A stretch of 61,094 bases of DNA, taken from NCBI GenBank assembly GCA_019116585.1, contig DXBJ01000078.1, positions 1 to 61,094 of the forward strand, in the 5' to 3' direction. Below are positions 32,246-43,012 of this stretch, one piece after another (within the stretch, counting starts at the first letter, position 1; each line of letters starts with the position of its first letter). The notes below the pieces were generated by a model. It made no database searches. It was not told the DNA's origin and worked only from the letters and a program-made list of their open reading frames with translations. The position numbers and the translations under genes were made by a program. Source of the stretch: Candidatus Faecalibacterium gallistercoris. GTDB lineage: Bacteria; Bacillota; Clostridia; Oscillospirales; Ruminococcaceae.

Positions 32246-34383
32246 CCGGCCGCCCGTGGGAGCTGCGCACCCTGGACCGGGAGGCGGTGGCCGGCCTGCA
32301 GGAGGCCATCGCCGAGGACCGGGCCAGCCAGCTGGAACAGGAGGCCGCCCTCGGCGGCGAAGAATGGGACGACGCCCGCTGCGCCAGGGTCCTGGCCGCC
32401 CAGATGAAGGAGGCCGCCCTGCTGGCGGGGCTGCTGGCCGCCCGTGGCATGACCCAGCCGGAGGAGGCACTGTCCTTCCTGGCGGGGGAGGACGCCCTCA
32501 GCGACCCGTTCCAGATGCAGGACATGGACAAGGCGGTGGCCCGCATCCGCCGCGCCCTGGAACAGGGCGAGACCATCGTCATCTACGGCGATTACGACGT
32601 GGACGGGGTGACCGCGACCTCCCTGCTGTACGAGCAGCTCAAGGGCCTGGGCGGCAGCGTCAAATGTATGCTGCCCAGCCGGGAGGGGGACGGCTACGGC
32701 CTGTCCAAACGGGCCATCGACAAGATCCACGACAAAGGCTATACCCTCATCGTCACGGTGGACAACGGCATCTCGGCGGTGGACGAGGCGGCCTATGCGG
32801 CCTCGCTGGGCATCGACCTGGTCATCACCGACCACCACCTGCCCCCCAGCACCCTGCCCGACGCGGTGGCGGTGGTGGACCCCCGCCGGCAGGACGACCA
32901 AAGCCCCTTCAAGGACCTGTGCGGGGCGGGGGTGGCCTTCAAGCTATGCGCGGCCCTCGAGGACTGTATGCCCGAGGAGCTGCTGGAATTTTGCAGCGAT
33001 CTGGCCGCCATCGGCACGGTGGCGGACGTCATGCCCCTGACAGGGGAAAACCGCACCATCGTCAAGGCGGGGCTGCAGCGGCTGCAGCACACCGAGCGCC
33101 CCGGCCTGGCTGCCCTGCTGGAGGAAGTGGGGCTGGCCGGCCGGCCGGTGACGGCGGACAACGTCAGCTTTGGCATCGCGCCCCGGCTCAACGCAGCCGG
33201 CCGGATGGACAGCGCCGCCGCCGCTTTGCAGCTGGTCCTCTGCGAGGACCCGGCCCGGGCCGCCGCCCTGGCCCATCAGCTGAACGAGATCAACGCCCGG
33301 CGGCAGGAGACGGAACAGAAGATCGAAAAGGCGGTGGAGGAGATGCTGGCCGCCGAGCCCGGCCGCACCGAGGACCGGATCATGCTCCTGTGGGGCCGGG
33401 GCTGGCACCAGGGGGTGATCGGGATCGTGGCCTCCCGCCTGGTGGAAAAATACGGCCGCCCGGTGATGATCGTCTCCATTGCCGACAACGGCGAGGCCAA
33501 GGGCAGCGGCCGCAGCGTCCCGGGCTTCAACCTTCACGGGTGCATCACCGCCTGCGCCGATCTGCTGATCCGCTTCGGCGGCCACGCCATGGCGGCGGGC
33601 CTGCTGGTGCGGGAAGAAAACCTGCCCGAGCTGCGCCGCCGGATGAACGAGTGGGCCGCCCGGGAATGCCCGGTCATCCACGCGCCCCCGCTGGTCTGCG
33701 ATCTGTCGCTGCGGCTGGCCAGGGTCACGGTGGAGGAAGTGCGCGCCCTGGACCGGATGGCCCCCTTTGGGGCCGAAAACCCGGCCCCGGTCTTTCTGCT
33801 GGAACACGCGGTGGTGGATGGGATCTACCCCGTCTCGGAGGGCAAGCACAGCCGGCTGCGGCTGCATCAGGGCGCCGCGGCGCTGTACGCCGTCTGGTTC
33901 GGGATGGGGCCCGAGCAGGTGCCCTACCAGCCGGGGGACGAGGTGGACGCCGCCCTCAGCCTGTCGGTGTACGAGGGGGCGCGGGGGGCCCAGATCTCGG
34001 GCCGGATCATCGACATCCACCCGGCGGGGCTGGGGCCCGACGCCGCCCGCGAGGCCGCCCTGGTGGACGCGCTGCGCCGGGGGGCCACCCTCCCGGAGGC
34101 GGACCGGCGCCTGGTGACCCCCACCCGGGACGAGGTGGCCGCCGTCTATCGGGAGCTCAAGACCCGGCGCTGGCACGCCGGCGATCTGCAGCCTCTCTGC
34201 GCCCGGATGGGCAGCACCGGCAAGACCCTGGTGGCCCTGACCGCCCTGCGCCAGGTGGGCCTGGTGGCGACGGCAGGGGAGGGGGGCGCCTCTTATTTGG
34301 AACTGGTGCGGGTCAGCGGCAAGAAAAACCTGGCCGACGCGCCCATCCTGAAGTGTTTGGAGGAGAATTTGGAGGAAACGTAA
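32242..34383 (+). CDS. recJ: Single-stranded-DNA-specific exonuclease RecJ
   Basis: This 713-residue 5'-3' exonuclease acts in recombination and repair. The DHH domain motifs are seen in order: VIYGDYDVDGVTATSLL (motif I, metal Asp), TVDNGIS, LVITDHHLPP (DHH) and VVDPR. DHHA1 follows (NGEAKGSGRSVPGFNLHGCI, then RFGGHAMAAGLLV), then the OB domain. A C-terminal extension of about 110 residues looks like a winged-helix module (TRDEVAAVYRELKTRRW...). It overlaps the XpaC-like gene by an ATGA and is one base from rel. Confidence 0.94.
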   Translation: MTGRPWELRTLDREAVAGLQEAIAEDRASQLEQEAALGGEEWDDARCARVLAAQMKEAALLAGLLAARGMTQPEEALSFLAGEDALSDPFQMQDMDKAVARIRRALEQGETIVIYGDYDVDGVTATSLLYEQLKGLGGSVKCMLPSREGDGYGLSKRAIDKIHDKGYTLIVTVDNGISAVDEAAYAASLGIDLVITDHHLPPSTLPDAVAVVDPRRQDDQSPFKDLCGAGVAFKLCAALEDCMPEELLEFCSDLAAIGTVADVMPLTGENRTIVKAGLQRLQHTERPGLAALLEEVGLAGRPVTADNVSFGIAPRLNAAGRMDSAAAALQLVLCEDPARAAALAHQLNEINARRQETEQKIEKAVEEMLAAEPGRTEDRIMLLWGRGWHQGVIGIVASRLVEKYGRPVMIVSIADNGEAKGSGRSVPGFNLHGCITACADLLIRFGGHAMAAGLLVREENLPELRRRMNEWAARECPVIHAPPLVCDLSLRLARVTVEEVRALDRMAPFGAENPAPVFLLEHAVVDGIYPVSEGKHSRLRLHQGAAALYAVWFGMGPEQVPYQPGDEVDAALSLSVYEGARGAQISGRIIDIHPAGLGPDAAREAALVDALRRGATLPEADRRLVTPTRDEVAAVYRELKTRRWHAGDLQPLCARMGSTGKTLVALTALRQVGLVATAGEGGASYLELVRVSGKKNLADAPILKCLEENLEET

Positions 34384-34384
34384 T

Positions 34385-36700
<2,316 letters not shown>

Positions 36701-36759
36701 CCTTTGCCCTGCCCGCCGGCGGGGCCGGATGAATACAACGTAAGGAGTTCAATCAAAAT

Positions 36760-37221
36760 ATGAGAGCTGTGATACAGGCCGTCTCCTCCGCCAGCGTGCG
36801 GGTGGAAGGGGGCGAGCCCCGCACCATCGGCCCCGGCCTGGTGATCCTGCTGGGGGTCAAGGACACCGACACCCTGGATATGGTCCCCCGCTTTGCCGAA
36901 AAGTGCGCCGGGCTGCGCATCTTCCACGACGAGAACGGCAAGCTGAACCGCAGCGCCCGGGACAATGGCTATTCGGCGCTGGTGGTCTCCCAGTTCACCC
37001 TTTACGGCGATACCAAAAAGGGGATGCGCCCCAGCTTTATCCGGGCGGCCAAACCTCCCCTCTCGGTGGAAGCCTACGAACTGTTCCTGGCCGAGATGGG
37101 CCGCCAGGGCCTGAAAGAGGTCCAGCACGGGGAGTTCGGGGCCTCGATGCAGGTGTCTTTGGTGAACGAGGGCCCCTGCACCATCGTGATGGATACCGAC
37201 GAATGGAAGAAGGGAGAATGA
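36760..37221 (+). CDS. dtd: D-aminoacyl-tRNA deacylase
   Basis: This 153-residue dimeric editing enzyme removes D-amino acids (and glycine) from mischarged tRNA. MRAVIQAVSSASVRVEGG is the usual start, with VSQFTLYGDTKKGMRPSF as the central signature. VNEGPCTI carries the Gly-cis-Pro motif that gives chiral selectivity. GTAAGGAG precedes the ATG. It is 59 nt after rel and one base before the MBL gene; rel-dtd-MBL is a common order in Clostridia. Confidence 0.95.
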   Translation: MRAVIQAVSSASVRVEGGEPRTIGPGLVILLGVKDTDTLDMVPRFAEKCAGLRIFHDENGKLNRSARDNGYSALVVSQFTLYGDTKKGMRPSFIRAAKPPLSVEAYELFLAEMGRQGLKEVQHGEFGASMQVSLVNEGPCTIVMDTDEWKKGE

Positions 37222-37222
37222 G

Positions 37223-37828
37223 ATGAAGGCATATCATGTGGTGGGCGAGGCCCCCATGTACACCAATACCTTCCTGCTGATCTCGGAGGGGGGCCACGCT
37301 GCGGTCATCGACCCGGCCGCCGCCCCGGAGGACTACAACGCCCTGCTGAAAAAGGAGGGCGCCGCCCTCACCGACATCCTGTGCACCCACGGCCACTTTG
37401 ACCATGTGGGCAGCGCCGCCGAGCTGAAAGAACAGTGGCACGCCAAGCTCTGGTGCGAAAAGGCCGACCTGGGCGGCGGGCAGTTCTTCCCCCTGCAGGC
37501 GGCGGACAGCGGCTACGAAGAGGGGGGCGTGGTCCGGGTGGACGAGATGGAGTTCACCGTCTGGCACACCCCCGGCCACACCCCCGGCAGCGTCTGCCTG
37601 CTGTGCGGCGGCTATCTGTTCACCGGCGACACCCTCTTTGCGGGCAGCATCGGCCGCACCGACCTGCCCGGCGGCAGCAGCCGCCAGATGGAGGACTCGC
37701 TGCGCAAGCTGGCCGGCCTGCCCATCCCCGAGGGGGCGCAGGTGCTGCCGGGGCACGGGGACCTGTCCACCTTTGGGGAGGAGCTGAAACACAACTGGTA
37801 TATCAAGAGCGCGTGCAAACAGGACTGA
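37223..37828 (+). CDS. Metallo-beta-lactamase-fold hydrolase (glyoxalase II-like)
   Basis: This 201-residue protein has the metal-binding signature THGHFDHVGSA (about residues 52-62), HTPGHTPGS, GDTLFAGSIGRTD with the bridging Asp, and PGHG near the end. It is a small hydroxyacylglutathione-hydrolase-like enzyme; the true substrate is unassigned. It sits one base after dtd and 4 nt before hemZ in the same operon. Confidence 0.88.
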   Translation: MKAYHVVGEAPMYTNTFLLISEGGHAAVIDPAAAPEDYNALLKKEGAALTDILCTHGHFDHVGSAAELKEQWHAKLWCEKADLGGGQFFPLQAADSGYEEGGVVRVDEMEFTVWHTPGHTPGSVCLLCGGYLFTGDTLFAGSIGRTDLPGGSSRQMEDSLRKLAGLPIPEGAQVLPGHGDLSTFGEELKHNWYIKSACKQD

Positions 37829-37832
37829 CACC

Positions 37833-39272
37833 ATGAAGATCTATATCACTGGGCTGCCCTCGGGCTACGATGTGGAGCATCTGGTCCGCATCTTTTACCC
37901 CATGGCGCCCCTTACCCTGACTCCGCCGGAAGACGGCGAGGACTGCCTGTGGGCCGGCTGCGGCCCGGAGGGCCTGCGGGTGACCGTGCGGGAAAACGGG
38001 CGCAGCAAGACCGCCGCCGCCCCTCTGCCCGCCGGTGAGACCCCGGAATTTGCTCTGGCCAGCCTGACCTACGGCCTGCTGCGGGAATGGACCGGCCTGC
38101 GCCCCCCTTGGGGCAAGATGACCGGCGTCCGCCCGGTCCGCCTGATCCATGACAAGCGGGCCGCCGGCTGGACCGAAGCGGAGATCGACCGGCTGTTTCT
38201 GGAGCGGTTCGACTGCTCGGAAGAAAAATACCGCATGGCCAAGGCCATCGCCGGGCTGCAGGAGCCCATCCTCCGGCGGGGCAGCCAGCCCCGGGCCTAC
38301 AGCCTGTACATCGGCATCCCCTTCTGTCCCTCCCGGTGCAGCTACTGCAGCTTTGTCAGCTGCAACCTGGACCGGGACCGCCGGCTGGTGCAGCCCTATG
38401 TGGACTGCCTGTGCCGGGAGCTGGAAGCCATCCGCCGCCAGGCGGACCAGGCGGGGCTGCAGCTGCAGACGGTCTACATCGGCGGGGGCACCCCCACCAG
38501 CCTGTCGGCGGCCCAGCTGCGCCAGCTGATGGGGGCGGTGCGGGACAATTTCCCCCTGAGCGGGCTGGACGAATACACGGTGGAGGCCGGCCGCCCCGAC
38601 TGCACCGACGCCGAAAAGCTGGCCGTCATCAAGGAGTACGGGGCCACCCGCATTTCCATCAACCCCCAGACCTTTTCGGACGAGGTGCTGGCCCGGATCG
38701 GCCGCCGCCATTCGGCCCGGGATATTCTGGACTGCTACGCCGCCGCCCGGGCCGCCGGGCACACCAACATCAATATGGACCTGATCGCCGGGCTGCCCGG
38801 GGACACGGTGGAAGGGTTTGAACACAGCCTGCGCACCGCCATCGGCCTGGACCCCGAGAACATCACCGTCCACACCCTGACCCTCAAGCGGGCTTCCCGC
38901 ATCGTGATGGACCAGCAGGAACAGAGCTATGCCGACGTGGCCGCCATGCTGGAGCGGTGCAGCCTGCTGCCCGCCGCCGGGTACCGGCCCTACTACCTCT
39001 ACCGCCAGAAAAACACCCTGCAGAACCTGGAAAACGTGGGCTGGAGCAAGCCGGGCAGCGAGGGATTTTACAACATCTACATCATGGAAGAAGTGCAGAC
39101 CATCCTCTCGGCGGGGGCGGGCGGCAGCACCAAGCTGGTGGACGCGGCCGGCCACAGGATGCAGCGCATTTTCAACTTCAAGTATCCCAACGAATACATT
39201 CAGCGCTTTGAGGAAGTGCTCGAGCGCAAAAAAGGAGTGGCTGCTTTTTATGATCACGATTTGGGTACCTAA
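37833..39272 (+). CDS. hemZ: Coproporphyrinogen III dehydrogenase-like radical SAM protein HemZ
   Basis: This 479-residue radical SAM enzyme has an N-terminal alpha/beta region (1-150), then the cluster motif GIPFCPSRCSYCSFVS (CxxxCxxC) near residue 165. Further motifs are YIGGGTPTSLS (SAM binding), VEAGRPDCTD, RISINPQTF and NMDLIAGLPGDTVE. The C-terminal part (RQKNTLQNLENVGWSKPG) matches the HemZ branch of HemN-like proteins. Proposed role: oxygen-independent oxidation of coproporphyrinogen, or another heme-related step. No other heme gene is nearby, so the assignment is by family only. Its end overlaps the kinase gene by 23 nt. Confidence 0.88.
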   Translation: MKIYITGLPSGYDVEHLVRIFYPMAPLTLTPPEDGEDCLWAGCGPEGLRVTVRENGRSKTAAAPLPAGETPEFALASLTYGLLREWTGLRPPWGKMTGVRPVRLIHDKRAAGWTEAEIDRLFLERFDCSEEKYRMAKAIAGLQEPILRRGSQPRAYSLYIGIPFCPSRCSYCSFVSCNLDRDRRLVQPYVDCLCRELEAIRRQADQAGLQLQTVYIGGGTPTSLSAAQLRQLMGAVRDNFPLSGLDEYTVEAGRPDCTDAEKLAVIKEYGATRISINPQTFSDEVLARIGRRHSARDILDCYAAARAAGHTNINMDLIAGLPGDTVEGFEHSLRTAIGLDPENITVHTLTLKRASRIVMDQQEQSYADVAAMLERCSLLPAAGYRPYYLYRQKNTLQNLENVGWSKPGSEGFYNIYIMEEVQTILSAGAGGSTKLVDAAGHRMQRIFNFKYPNEYIQRFEEVLERKKGVAAFYDHDLGT

Positions 39273-40176
39273 GCGCCTGGTGGAGATCGATCTGTGCAAC
39301 GTGGCGGCCCGCAGCGGCCCCGAGCTGGTGGCTGTCTGCGAGGCCGGCTATGCCCGGCGGCTGCGCTATGCGGCCAAAAAGATCCGCCAGTCAGGGGCCA
39401 AGATCATCATGCTGACGGGGCCCTCGGCCAGCGGCAAGACCACCACCTCCCACAAGCTGGCCGCCGCCCTGCGCGAGATGGGCACCCCCGCCCAGGTCAT
39501 CAGCCTGGACAACTTTTTCCGCGGGTCGGAGTACTACCCCAAAATGCCGGACGGCACCCTGGACTACGAGCACCCCGACACCCTGGATATGCCCCTGATC
39601 CGCCAGTGCCTGCAGGAGCTGAGCCAGACCGACCACACCGTCCTGCCTACCTACGACTTTGTCAAGGAGGAGCGGGCCGAAAAGACCGAGCCCATCGACC
39701 TGGCCGGCGGGGTGTGCATCGTGGAGGGCATCCACGCCCTCAACCCGGTGCTGACCAGCCTGGTGCCCTCGGGGCACGTCTACCGCATCTACGCCGGCCT
39801 GCGGGAGGAGTACTGCCAGGAGGGCCGCCGCCTCATCGGCACCCAGGACATCCGGCTGTGCCGCCGTGTGCTGCGGGACGCCGCCACCCGGGGCCGCAGC
39901 CCCGAAAAGACCCTGGCCATGTGGGAGCGGGTGCTGGACGGGGAGACCCGGTATATCAAGGGCTTTAAAAATACGGCGGACTTTTTGCTGGACACCGCCT
40001 TTACCTACGAGCTGTCGGTGATCGCCGGGCTGCTGCCCGAGGTGGGCCGGGTGATGTCCCCCGACAGCATCTACACCGAGATGTGGGACGAGACGGCCCG
40101 CCGTTTCGAGCATGTGGAGCCGCTCAGCCGCGAGCTGATCCCCGAGGAAGCCATGCTGCGGGAGTTCTACCGCTGA
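39250..40176 (+). CDS. Uridine kinase-like nucleoside kinase
   Basis: This 308-residue P-loop kinase has Walker A LTGPSASGKTTTSHKL at about residues 54-69, SLDNFFRGSEYYP, LPTYDFVKEERAEK, and VCIVEGIHALNPVLT. These match the uridine-kinase/PRK family found at the end of rel-dtd-hemZ regions in Clostridia. An N-terminal 45-residue extension (WVPKRLVEIDLCN) remains from the longer two-domain relatives. AAGGAG lies about 12 nt before the ATG at 39250, inside hemZ. It probably phosphorylates a nucleoside such as uridine, with substrate uncertain. It is the last gene of the operon; a MITE-like repeat begins 7 nt after its stop. Confidence 0.85.
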   Translation: MITIWVPKRLVEIDLCNVAARSGPELVAVCEAGYARRLRYAAKKIRQSGAKIIMLTGPSASGKTTTSHKLAAALREMGTPAQVISLDNFFRGSEYYPKMPDGTLDYEHPDTLDMPLIRQCLQELSQTDHTVLPTYDFVKEERAEKTEPIDLAGGVCIVEGIHALNPVLTSLVPSGHVYRIYAGLREEYCQEGRRLIGTQDIRLCRRVLRDAATRGRSPEKTLAMWERVLDGETRYIKGFKNTADFLLDTAFTYELSVIAGLLPEVGRVMSPDSIYTEMWDETARRFEHVEPLSRELIPEEAMLREFYR

Positions 40177-40182
40177 CCCCCT

Positions 40183-40346
40183 AGGGTGTATCTGAAAACT
40201 CCCCAACGCTGTTCTATTCTACCAAAAAGCCCCATCTGCTGCGTTGCATTCGCTTGCATTCCACAAAGGAGTGCGGCGCTCATGCGCCTTGCATCTGGCG
40301 CTTTTTGGCGAATATCCCAGCATTTTTGACTTCTCAGATACACCCT
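40183..40346. repeat. MITE-like repeat, copy A
   Basis: This 164-bp element is bounded by perfect inverted termini, TAGGGTGTATCTGA (40182-40195) and TCAGATACACCCTA (40334-40347). It contains no reading frame of note. An inverted copy with about six mismatches (96% identity) lies at 43873-44036. No transposase is present, so it would be mobilised in trans. It follows the operon-end kinase gene directly. The rest of the gap to 40516 holds only a promoter. Confidence 0.9.
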
Positions 40347-40413
40347 AAAAAGGCAATGTGCAACAATTTTGCGGCAAAAAAACCGTGAAATTGTAAAAGC
40401 TGTGCCGGGCTTG

Positions 40414-40442
40414 TTGCATCCCGCTGCAAAGTGCGGTATACT
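40414..40442 (+). promoter_or_regulatory. Promoter of the zinc-ribbon protein gene
   Basis: TTGCAT (40414-40419), 17-nt spacer, TATACT (40437-40442). Confidence 0.75.
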
Positions 40443-40516
40443 AATCCTATACCGGGGCGGGCCGGCACGGCTGTGCGCGGCGCGCCCGAGAGAACGGAGA
40501 AGCGAGGTGTTTTTTG

Positions 40517-41014
40517 ATGATGGATGCAGAAAAATGGAAGGATACCATCCTGGCCAAAAGCCGTGAATATGTGGAGATCGGCGTCAGCGTCGCCAGCGAC
40601 CTGACCGAAAAAGGCAGGACCCAGGCCCGGATCCTGTCCAACCAGGCCAAGATCAGCAAGGCCCAGCGCCAGCTGGGCGCCCTGGTCTACAGCCTGGCCA
40701 AGGGCAACGAAGAAAATCAGCCGCTGGTGGACAAATACATCGACATGATCGACTCGATCGAGCAGGAGAACCGCCAGCTGAAAGCCAAGCTGACCCCCGC
40801 CGAGGCCACCGAGGTGGAGAACGCGGCGGTGGACGCCGAGGCCGACCTGGCCGACGTCATGGCCGACCCCGTCCAGGAAGAGCCGGAAGCATCCTCCGCC
40901 GGGGCCCCCGCCGGGACGGACGCGGATGCGGCGGGCAAAAAATACTGCCCCCAGTGCGGCGCAGAGGTGGCGCCCGACGCGCTGTTCTGCACCAAGTGCG
41001 GCGCACAGCTCTGA
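40517..41014 (+). CDS. Coiled-coil protein with C-terminal zinc ribbon
   Basis: This 165-residue cytoplasmic protein has a helical N-terminal half (about 1-95: TEKGRTQARILSNQAKISKA and a long Glu/Gln-rich helix), an acidic Ala/Glu/Asp linker, and a terminal zinc ribbon, CPQCGAEVAPDALFCTKCG (CxxC-13-CxxC). This layout recurs in uncharacterised Firmicutes proteins. Three start codons sit together (TTG 40514, ATG 40517, ATG 40520) after a weak GCGAGGTG site. Monocistronic by position. Function unknown. Confidence 0.75.
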   Translation: MMDAEKWKDTILAKSREYVEIGVSVASDLTEKGRTQARILSNQAKISKAQRQLGALVYSLAKGNEENQPLVDKYIDMIDSIEQENRQLKAKLTPAEATEVENAAVDAEADLADVMADPVQEEPEASSAGAPAGTDADAAGKKYCPQCGAEVAPDALFCTKCGAQL

Positions 41015-41073
41015 CCGACCATCAAGCCCTCCCCGGCCCGCAGGGCCCGTGCGGGGGCGCTCACAGAGAGATC

Positions 41074-41131
41074 TGCCGCCGGAAGTGTGCGGGCCGCCGT
41101 GGGGCGGGCGCGGGCTCCGGCGGCAAATTTT
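41074..41131 (+). terminator. Candidate terminator with a long loop
   Basis: TGCCGCCGGA (41074-41083) pairs with TCCGGCGGCA (41116-41125), followed by AATTTTA. The 32-nt loop is GC-rich. The rest of the 264-bp gap contains only the mazG promoter. Confidence 0.5.
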
Positions 41132-41201
41132 ATCCCCGGCCCGCAAAACAAAACGCCGCCCCCGCCCCGGGAGAAAATTTAAGAAAAATCGGCGCAAACA
41201 C

Positions 41202-41230
41202 TTGCAAAACGGCGGCGTATACGGTAGAAT
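41202..41230 (+). promoter_or_regulatory. Promoter of the mazG-hup-yab cluster
   Basis: TTGCAA (41202-41207), 17-nt spacer, TAGAAT (41225-41230), about 49 nt before the mazG start. Confidence 0.7.
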
Positions 41231-41278
41231 AATTTCGGATTTATGCCGGGCGTGCCGGCAGAAAGGGAGAGTGGCCCC

Positions 41279-42007
41279 ATGATCGACTGGCCCGAAAAGG
41301 AGCGCTATACGGCGGAGGATCTGGTCGAGATCATCCGCATCCTCCGGCGGCCGGAGGGCTGCCCCTGGGACAAGGTCCAGACCCATCAGTCCATCCGCAA
41401 AAACTTCCTGGAGGAGACCTGCGAGGTCCTGGAGGCCATCGACGCCGACGACCCCCGGATGCTGCGGGAAGAGCTGGGGGATGTGCTGATGCAGGTGGCC
41501 TTCCACGCTGTGCTGGAAGAAGAACAGGGCCGCAGCACCTTTGAGGAGATCTGCCGGGAAGTCTGCGAAAAGCTGGTCTACCGGCACCCCCATGTGTTTG
41601 CTTCGGCGGCGGGGCAGAACGCCGGTATAAACGGCTGGGATGCGCTCAAAAATAAGGAAAAGGGCCGCCAGACCCTGGCCGACGAGCTGGACACCGTCCC
41701 GGCGACCCTGCCGGCCCTGATGCGGGCCCAGAAGCTGCAAAAGCGGGCGGGGCGCTACGGCGCCGGCCCGGCGGAGCAGGAGGAGGCCCTGGCCGCTCTG
41801 GACCAGGCCGGCCGTGCCTGGCAGACGGCCGCACGCTCCGACGCCGGGGAGCAGGCAAAAGCCCGGGCGGCGGGGGCGATGCTGTTCGCCGCGGTGGATT
41901 CCATCCGGCTGGCGGGCCTCGATGCAGAGGAAGCTCTCACATTTGCATCCAAGGCGTTCTGCGAGGCGCTGGAAAGCGGCCGGGACGCTCATCAAACAGA
42001 AGAATGA
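41279..42007 (+). CDS. mazG: Nucleoside triphosphate pyrophosphohydrolase MazG
   Basis: This 242-residue all-helical NTPase hydrolyses (d)NTPs to NMP and pyrophosphate, cleaning the nucleotide pool and modulating stress responses. GCPWDKVQTHQSIRKNFLEE is the family start. The metal-binding EExxE/ExxD motifs appear in EETCEVLEAI and EELGDVLMQVAFHA. KLVYRHPHVF follows, and a second, weaker MazG domain occupies the C-terminal half. AAAGGGAG precedes the ATG at 41279. mazG-hup-yabO-yabP-yabQ-divIC-yabR is a conserved Firmicutes order. Confidence 0.94.
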   Translation: MIDWPEKERYTAEDLVEIIRILRRPEGCPWDKVQTHQSIRKNFLEETCEVLEAIDADDPRMLREELGDVLMQVAFHAVLEEEQGRSTFEEICREVCEKLVYRHPHVFASAAGQNAGINGWDALKNKEKGRQTLADELDTVPATLPALMRAQKLQKRAGRYGAGPAEQEEALAALDQAGRAWQTAARSDAGEQAKARAAGAMLFAAVDSIRLAGLDAEEALTFASKAFCEALESGRDAHQTEE

Positions 42008-42027
42008 TTTTTTGGAGGTACCATTTT

Positions 42028-42297
42028 ATGACCAAGGCTGATCTGACCGCGCAGGTTGCGGCAAACACCGACATGACCAAAAAGGACGCCGACAAGGCCG
42101 TGAACGCTGTGTTCGAGGCCCTCAGCCGGGCGCTCGCCAACGGCGAAAAGGTCACCATCTCGGGCTTTGGCACCTTTGAAGTGCGGGAGCGGGCCGAGCG
42201 GCAGGGCATCAACCCCCGCACCCAGGAGCCCATCACCATCGCTGCGTCCCGCAGCATCGTCTTTAAGCAGGGCAAGGCGCTGAAAGACTCCCTCTGA
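42028..42297 (+). CDS. hup: HU-family DNA-binding protein
   Basis: This 89-residue nucleoid protein has the HU signature GFGTFEVRERAERQGINPRT, where the beta-arm inserts into the minor groove, and a C-terminal AASRSIVFKQGKALKDSL. TTGGAGG about 8 nt upstream gives the start at 42028. It lies 20 nt after mazG. A terminator-like hairpin follows, so it may be expressed more strongly than the downstream genes. Confidence 0.95.
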   Translation: MTKADLTAQVAANTDMTKKDADKAVNAVFEALSRALANGEKVTISGFGTFEVRERAERQGINPRTQEPITIAASRSIVFKQGKALKDSL

Positions 42298-42346
42298 TCC
42301 CCGGCCCGCCCGGGGCAGGGCGGGAGGACGTTGGAACAAGACTGTG

Positions 42347-42390
42347 GCTGCCGGAAGGGTCCGCCCCGTGCGGACGGCCGGCAGCTTTTT
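42347..42390 (+). terminator. Terminator or attenuator between hup and rqcP
   Basis: GCTGCCGG and a GTCCGC/GCGGAC inner stem pair with CCGGCAGC, followed by five T, 23 nt before rqcP. No separate promoter is evident for rqcP, so partial read-through is likely. Confidence 0.75.
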
Positions 42391-42412
42391 GCGTATCAAA
42401 GGAGGACCATTT

Positions 42413-42670
42413 ATGCGTTTGGATAAATATTTGAAAGTGTCCCGCCTCATCAAGCGGCGGACGGTGGCCAACGAGGTGGCCGACGCCGGCCGCATCCTCA
42501 TCAACGGCAAGGTGGCCAAGGCCAGCGCCGCCGTCGCCCCCGGGGACGTGATCGAGATCACCTTTGGCAACCGCCCGGTCAAGGTGCGGGTCCTCTCGGA
42601 CGCCGAGCCCCGCACCAAGGACGTGGCCCGGGAGATGTACGAGATCATCTCGGAGGGCGCGCCGGAATAA
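42413..42670 (+). CDS. rqcP: S4-domain RNA-binding protein RqcP (YabO)
   Basis: This 85-residue protein is a single S4 domain: MRLDKYLKVSRLIKRRTVAN and AGRILINGKVAK. Homologues (RqcP/YabO, Hsp15-like) bind stalled 50S ribosomes and assist RqcH in adding alanine tails during ribosome-associated quality control. AAAGGAGG 6 nt upstream fixes the start at 42413. Its position between hup and yabP is the conserved one. Confidence 0.92.
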   Translation: MRLDKYLKVSRLIKRRTVANEVADAGRILINGKVAKASAAVAPGDVIEITFGNRPVKVRVLSDAEPRTKDVAREMYEIISEGAPE

Positions 42671-42727
42671 ACCGCCCGCCCCGCCGCATAGTCTGTTGGT
42701 AGCAAAGGACAGCGGGGAGGCGAGCCA

Positions 42728-43012
42728 ATGGAAAAACAGACCGGCAGGCCGGCCGAAGCCGCGCCTCACAACCTGATCTTGGAGTCCCGCAGCCGGCTGA
42801 CCGTCACCGGGGTGCGCCGGGTGATCCGGTGCGACCCGGACGGCGCGGTGCTTGCGCTGGGGGACTGTGTGCTGAACCTTTCGGGCGGGGAGCTGAGCGT
42901 CACCGCCCTGGACCTGGAGCGGGGCGAGGCCAGGCTTTCGGGCCGCATCGACGGGCTGGAGTATACCGAGGCCCGCACCCCGGGCGGCCTGCTGCGCCGC
43001 CTGCTGCGCTGA
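42728..43012 (+). CDS. yabP: Sporulation protein YabP
   Basis: This 94-residue YabP/YqfC-family protein shows HNLILESRSRLTVTGVRRVI, then LALGDCVLNLSGGELSVTAL and LDLERGEARLSGRIDGLEYTE, which are the core of the domain. It is needed for spore formation in Bacillus, at the cortex/coat stage. GGGGAGG precedes the ATG. Its TGA shares its A with the ATG of yabQ. Confidence 0.92.
   Translation: MEKQTGRPAEAAPHNLILESRSRLTVTGVRRVIRCDPDGAVLALGDCVLNLSGGELSVTALDLERGEARLSGRIDGLEYTEARTPGGLLRRLLR

Noticed and set aside
28997-32470. Very long minus-strand open frame (1157 codons) opposite the FAD protein, XpaC-like protein and recJ
   Set aside because: It is low-complexity Gly/Ala/Pro/Arg/His sequence, an artefact of GC-ending codons in the plus-strand genes, which carry clear motifs.
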